Shown here one piece after another: positions 60,735 through 64,000 of a stretch of DNA of 64,000 bases; the stretch's first letter is position 1, and every line of letters begins with the position of its first letter. Under the pieces are notes generated by a model that saw only the letters and a program-made list of their open reading frames with translations, was not told the DNA's origin and did not search any database. A program made the translations under genes and the position numbers. The DNA is taken from the NCBI RefSeq assembly GCF_020982545.1, contig NZ_JAJKLK010000003.1:186001-250000 (forward strand). Direction: 5' to 3'. The DNA is from Streptomyces sp. MNU76. Its GTDB lineage: Bacteria > Actinomycetota > Actinomycetes > Streptomycetales > Streptomycetaceae.

Positions 60735-61541
60735 ATGTCTGAAACCAGTGTGCTTTCCGTCCTGACGCAGCCGACACTGGTCGCTGCGGTCCCCGGCTTC
60801 GGGCCGACCGCCGGCGGCAACTCCGTCCTGCTCATCGGCGCCAACCTCGGCGGTACCACCTCGGTCACCTTCGGAGGCGCGCCCGCGACCATCGTCTCCC
60901 AGGACCTCTTCGGCTTCCTGATCACCGTGGTCGCGCCCCCCCACGCGGCCGGCAACGTGCCCGTCGTGGTGACCACCGCGGCCGGCGCCAGTAACCCGGC
61001 CAACTACACCTACGTGGGACCCGTGGTGCCCTCGCCCCCGAGCGTGCTGGTCTTCAGCCCGCCCTTCGGCCCGACGACGGGAGGAACCCCCTTCACGATC
61101 GTGGGCACCAACCTCACCAACGCAAGCGTCACCTTCGATGGGGTCCCGGCCGTCGGCGTGAACGTCATCGCGGGCGTGGTGCTGACCGGTGTCACGCCGC
61201 CGCACGCGGCCGGCAACGTGCCCGTCGTGGTGACCACCGCGGCCGGCAGCGCCTCAGTCGCCGGCGGATACACCTACGTCGGCCTGCCGCTGCCCACGGC
61301 GGTCTCCATCACCCCGGCCGTCGGCGCTGCCATCGGTGGCACCCCGATCGCGATCATCGGCACCAACCTCGCCGGGGCCACCGTGACCATCGGCGGCGTC
61401 CCGGCGACCGGCGTGGTCGTCGACGTCACCGGCACGGTGCTGAGCGCCATCACTCCTGCGGGAGTGGCCGGTAACGCGGAGGTCGTCGTGACGACTCCCG
61501 CCGGGAGTGTGACCGTCACCGGCGGGTTCACCTACAACTGA
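60735..61541 (+). CDS. IPT/TIG-domain protein with three tandem domains
   Basis: 268 residues from ATG 60735, with CAGGAGGAC as ribosome site. Three Ig-like TIG domains: VAAVPGFGPTAGGNSVLLIG (about 17-36), VLVFSPPFGPTTGGTPFTIV (about 102-121) and AVSITPAVGAAIGGTPIAII (about 188-207), each closing with a VVVTTAAG/VVVTTPAG strand and YTYV/FTYN. No signal peptide or anchor is present: the start is MSETSVLSVLTQPTLVAAVP. So it is either cytosolic or exported by another route. Such stand-alone TIG proteins occur in Streptomyces and have no known role; phage-tail-like or surface adhesion use is inference. Two 45-bp stretches are identical (60942-60986 and 61203-61247). Confidence 0.85.
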   Translation: MSETSVLSVLTQPTLVAAVPGFGPTAGGNSVLLIGANLGGTTSVTFGGAPATIVSQDLFGFLITVVAPPHAAGNVPVVVTTAAGASNPANYTYVGPVVPSPPSVLVFSPPFGPTTGGTPFTIVGTNLTNASVTFDGVPAVGVNVIAGVVLTGVTPPHAAGNVPVVVTTAAGSASVAGGYTYVGLPLPTAVSITPAVGAAIGGTPIAIIGTNLAGATVTIGGVPATGVVVDVTGTVLSAITPAGVAGNAEVVVTTPAGSVTVTGGFTYN

Positions 61542-61828
61542 TCGATGCGTTGTGGGCCCGGACTGCGATCCATGTCCGGGCCCACACGGGTGCCCACACC
61601 CCTGAGAAACGCTTCGCCGTGTCTCGGTCCGCTCCGCGCGGCAAACCGGGTGGGTGGCCGGATCACCAGGGCAGCGCAGCGAGCCGCATGCGCCTGAGAG
61701 GAAGGCCGCGGTCACACCGGCAAGAGCGTGCCCCGTCCGGCTGGCGAGCGCGCTCGGTGCAGGCAGCCGCGAGCTGTCCGCGCACCTCTCGGGCCAACCA
61801 GCGGGACCACCCTTCGGCTTCGCCGTAT

Positions 61829-62068
61829 TCAGGGACGTCGGCGTCCGCCTGCGGCCCGCGGATCCGGGACGTCCTCCGTGTCGGCGGTGCTGCCGCAGTC
61901 CCGAGCCAGCACCGCGTCGACCCGCCTGCGGGCGATCACCCACTCCTGCCACTCCATCTCGGCCACGGCCAGCTCGGCCTGGATACGGTAGGCCTCCTCA
62001 CGCAGCCCGTCGACCCGACAGCGCGTTGCGAGCTGGTGCTGTTCCAGCAGTCCGACAACCGATGGCAT
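61829..62068 (-). CDS. Truncated helical hypothetical protein
   Basis: 79 residues from ATG 62068 (an upstream in-frame ATG is at 62095): MPSVVGLLEQHQLATRCRVD, GLREEAYRIQAELAVAEMEW, QEWVIARRRVDAVLAR. The coiled-coil start resembles a Streptomyces family whose members continue into a winged-helix domain; here the frame ends after a short Gly/Arg-rich tail, so the C-terminal domain is lost. Another coding-like frame (EYGEAEGWSRWLAREVRGQL), not continuous with it, lies at about 61740-61830. This is an eroded accessory gene. Confidence 0.45.
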   Translation of the reverse strand: MPSVVGLLEQHQLATRCRVDGLREEAYRIQAELAVAEMEWQEWVIARRRVDAVLARDCGSTADTEDVPDPRAAGGRRRP

Positions 62069-62396
62069 CCGCAACCTCCCGGTGAGCGACGACATGACAG
62101 GTCACGACTCCCACGGAATCACCGCCCCTACCTCCCGACCAGTGAAAACGCCGCCCTCAAGTTCGGAAAGGCTGTGAGGATGATCTGGTACCGCTTCGAG
62201 CGGTGGCCTGACCCGCGGAAAGACTGGCTTTGGCGCCCTGCTGTTGATCTGTCGGCCACCGCGCGGAGCGGTATCTGCTGCCGCCGGGCAGGGGGCGTGT
62301 CCCGATAGGGGCCTTCGCGACAGGCACCGTCACAGTCTTGACCTCCCCTGCCCGACGACGGCCACCGGTTCCGAGGCGATCAGGAGACAGGCGACC

Positions 62397-62849
62397 TTGC
62401 CCAGCATCACGCAGCCCACAGCCCCGTGTCATGTCCCGGCCGACGCCGCGGAGGAGGTTCTGCTAGGCGTCGACACGCATAAGGACTTCCACGCGGCAAC
62501 CGTCGTCACCGTCCTCGGCGCCGCGTCGGACGGCCGCAGCTTCCCGGCCACCACCGAGGGCTATCAACAACTTGTCTCCTGGGCACGCTCGTTCGGCGCC
62601 CTGCACCGGGCAGGGGTGGAGTGCACCGGCTCCTATGGCGCCGCGCTCGCCCGTTACCTGCGCACCGAGGGCATCGAGGTGACCGAGGTCAACCAGCCTG
62701 ACAAGGCAGCGCGCCGACGACGTGGCAAGACCGACGCCGTCGACGCGGAAGCGGCGGCCCGCGCCGTGCTGCTCCCAGAGTCCGTCCGGAACGATCCATC
62801 CCCACCGACCACTCCCCAGGCCCAGCTCAACTGCCAACTGACCATGTAG
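62397..62849 (+). pseudogene. IS110-family transposase, N-terminal remnant
   Basis: From TTG 62397, with AGGAGAC upstream, the frame gives the IS110 DEDD domain: EVLLGVDTHKDFHAATVVTV (first Asp), SFGALHRAGVECTGSYGAAL (Glu), NQPDKAARRRRGKTDAVDAE (acidic pair DAVD), AAARAVL. After that the normal sequence is lost; a short unrelated tail (LPESVRNDPS, then QAQLNCQLTM) leads to the stop. IS110 proteins are about 350-400 residues, so the C-terminal Ser-containing domain is missing. Confidence 0.85.
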
Positions 62850-63247
62850 GACACGGTCTTAACCTCTACCACCCGGATTTAACGAACTACCGGTAGTGCA
62901 AGCAACCCCCATCCAGCTGGTGATTCCAGGCCGACGGCCGAAGGGCATTACCAAATCGGCAAGGGGCGCCGCCTCGGCACCGTAATGGCTACCGGGGTGG
63001 CTTGCCGGGTCTTCGACATGGGTGCCGACGGTCGACCAGACACGGTCGGCGTGACGCGACCGACACCGGACGTTGCGAGGCCACTTCGGGGACAACCCCC
63101 CGTAAGGACTGACGAGTAATCAGATATCTCTGACGTATCGTCGGCCATTCAAGATCATCTTGCACGTGCGTTGCACAAGGTGTTGAAGAACAACAGTGAT
63201 CAGTGGAGGGTCGTGAAAATGAGTATCCACAGGTCAGCAGGCATTTC
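62850..63247. other. Non-coding stretch before the murA-type gene end
   Basis: About 400 bp of lower-G/C DNA without a credible frame; AT-rich pieces around 62870-62890 and 63118-63200. It probably marks the edge of the accessory zone. Confidence 0.4.
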
Positions 63248-63287
63248 GCGGTGCCGTGCCCCTTGCCTCCAAGGGGCACGGCACCGC
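63248..63287 (-). terminator. Terminator of the murA-type gene
   Basis: A perfect 17-bp inverted repeat (arms 63248-63264 and 63271-63287, arm starts GCGGTGCCGTG) with a 6-nt loop, 6 bp past the stop at 63293. Confidence 0.8.
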
Positions 63288-63292
63288 GCCGA

Positions 63293-64000
63293 TCAGATGT
63301 CCCGGAAGATCTCGATCTGTGCCCCCACCGTGTTGAGGCGTTCCGCGAGGTCCTCGTAGCCGCGGTTGATGACGTAGACGTTGCGGAGCACGGACGTGCC
63401 CTCGGCGGCCATCATCGCGAGGAGGACGACCACGGCGGGACGCAGGGCGGGCGGGCACATCATCTCGGCGGCGCGCCAGCGGGTCGGGCCCTCGACCAAC
63501 ACCCGGTGCGGGTCGAGGAGTTGGAGGCGACCGCCGAGGCGGTTGAGGTCGGTGAGGTAGATCGCCCGGTTGTCGTAGACCCAGTCGTGGATGAGGGTCT
63601 GGCCCTGCGCGGAAGCGGCGATGGCCGCGAAGAACGGGACGTTGTCGATGTTCAGCCCGGGGAACGGCATGGGGTGGATCTTGTCGATCGGCGCCTGGAG
63701 CTTCGAGGGCCGGACGGTGAGGTCCACCAGGCGCGTACGGCCGTTGTCGGCGAAGTACTCCGGTGAGCGGTCGTGGTCGAGCCCCATCTCCTCCAGGACC
63801 GCCAGCTCGATCTCCAGGAACTCGATCGGTACCCGGCGCACGGTCAGTTCGGACTCGGTGACGACCGCCGCCGCGAGCAGACTCATGGCCTCGACCGGGT
63901 CCTCGGAGGGGGAGTAGTCGACGTCCACGTCGATGTGCGGCACCCCGTGCACGGTGAGCGTGGTGGTGCCGATGCCCTCCACCCGTACGCCGAGGGCCTC
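63293..64000 (-). CDS. murA: MurA-family UDP-GlcNAc 1-carboxyvinyltransferase (partial, N-terminus outside window)
   Basis: The C-terminal 236 residues of an EPT/RTPC-type transferase: GVPHIDVDVDYSPSEDPVEA, TLTVRRVP-type SELTVRRVPIEFLEIELAVL, RPSKLQAPIDKIHPMPFPGL, RAIYLTDLNRLGGRLQLLDP and RPAVVVLLAMMAAEGTSVLR. The last residues IEIFRDI and a TGA end the protein. MurA transfers enolpyruvate from PEP to UDP-GlcNAc, the first committed step in peptidoglycan synthesis. The catalytic Cys loop lies in the N-terminal half, beyond the window edge, so activity cannot be checked. The segment differs from housekeeping MurA in several places (for example SPSEDPVEAMSLLAAAVVTE), so it may be one of the MurA paralogues common in Streptomyces. 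Confidence 0.9.
   Translation of the reverse strand, partial: EALGVRVEGIGTTTLTVHGVPHIDVDVDYSPSEDPVEAMSLLAAAVVTESELTVRRVPIEFLEIELAVLEEMGLDHDRSPEYFADNGRTRLVDLTVRPSKLQAPIDKIHPMPFPGLNIDNVPFFAAIAASAQGQTLIHDWVYDNRAIYLTDLNRLGGRLQLLDPHRVLVEGPTRWRAAEMMCPPALRPAVVVLLAMMAAEGTSVLRNVYVINRGYEDLAERLNTVGAQIEIFRDI

Noticed and set aside
63203..63766. 187-codon plus-strand frame at the right end
   Set aside because: Antisense to the MurA-family gene; its Glu/Val/Asp-rich sequence has no motif.

Overview
The window is high-GC DNA with strong third-position G/C, frequent GTG starts and ATGA/GTGA stop-start overlaps. It carries Streptomyces-type genes: a SepF-like protein, DUF6099/5999/6299-type proteins, sortases with LAXTG-like substrates, a salicylyl-CoA hydroxylase/OYE fusion and a MutA/MutB/MeaB operon. 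It is most likely a Streptomyces chromosome arm or near-core segment. The window cuts the gene at each end: an ECF sigma factor at the left and a MurA-family gene at the right.

Layout. 1-2.7 kb: ECF sigma / sortase / LAXTG-substrate operon, then a decayed response regulator. 2.7-10.8 kb: assimilatory nitrate reductase-flavoprotein fusion, SepF-like protein, AAA ATPase plus MazG-like pyrophosphohydrolase, two DnaA-box-like sites, a DUF6099-type gene. 11-18.5 kb: F420-type LLM oxidoreductase, the Hen1-Pnkp RNA-repair pair, and a fusion of a squalene/phytoene-synthase domain to a cis-prenyltransferase. 18.5-24 kb: a large intergenic inverted repeat, a NAD-kinase-like/SPFH pair, arginine deiminase (frameshifted just before its catalytic Cys), ornithine carbamoyltransferase and a frameshifted HATPase gene. 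24-36 kb: CoA-dependent salicylate/anthranilate-type catabolism (enoyl-CoA hydratase, monooxygenase-OYE fusion, PaaX regulator, CoA ligase, acyl-CoA dehydrogenase, RidA). It is split by a sulfation locus (sulfotransferase, small protein, glycosyltransferase, cysC, cysD) whose cysN is cut to about 47 codons. 36-45.4 kb: DUF5999- and DUF6299-type proteins, carbonic anhydrase, a second sortase plus repeat-protein locus, the meaB-mutB-mutA operon and an HMA copper-chaperone-like protein. 45.6-56 kb: a sugar-utilisation regulon with a large secreted glycoside hydrolase, LacI regulator with three identical 12-bp operators, an ABC importer and a cytosolic glucosidase-like enzyme. 56-63 kb: an accessory zone with a broken AbfB-type gene, a perfect 40-bp palindrome, an IS3-family element interrupted by an IS630-family element, an IPT/TIG protein and a truncated IS110. 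63.3-64 kb: MurA-like gene.

How the genes work together. The MutAB-MeaB set handles methylmalonyl-CoA. The catabolic genes would activate an aromatic acid to its CoA ester, then hydroxylate/reduce and beta-oxidise it. The sulfation locus would make PAPS and transfer sulfate to a glycan or lipid, but its ATP-sulfurylase GTPase subunit is missing here. The LacI regulon couples extracellular glycan cleavage to uptake and intracellular hydrolysis.

Caution: at least eight coding regions carry apparent single-base frameshifts, many in G or C runs. Some apparent pseudogenes may be sequencing errors; a raw-read check would settle this. I found no tRNA, rRNA, CRISPR array or classical biosynthetic gene cluster.
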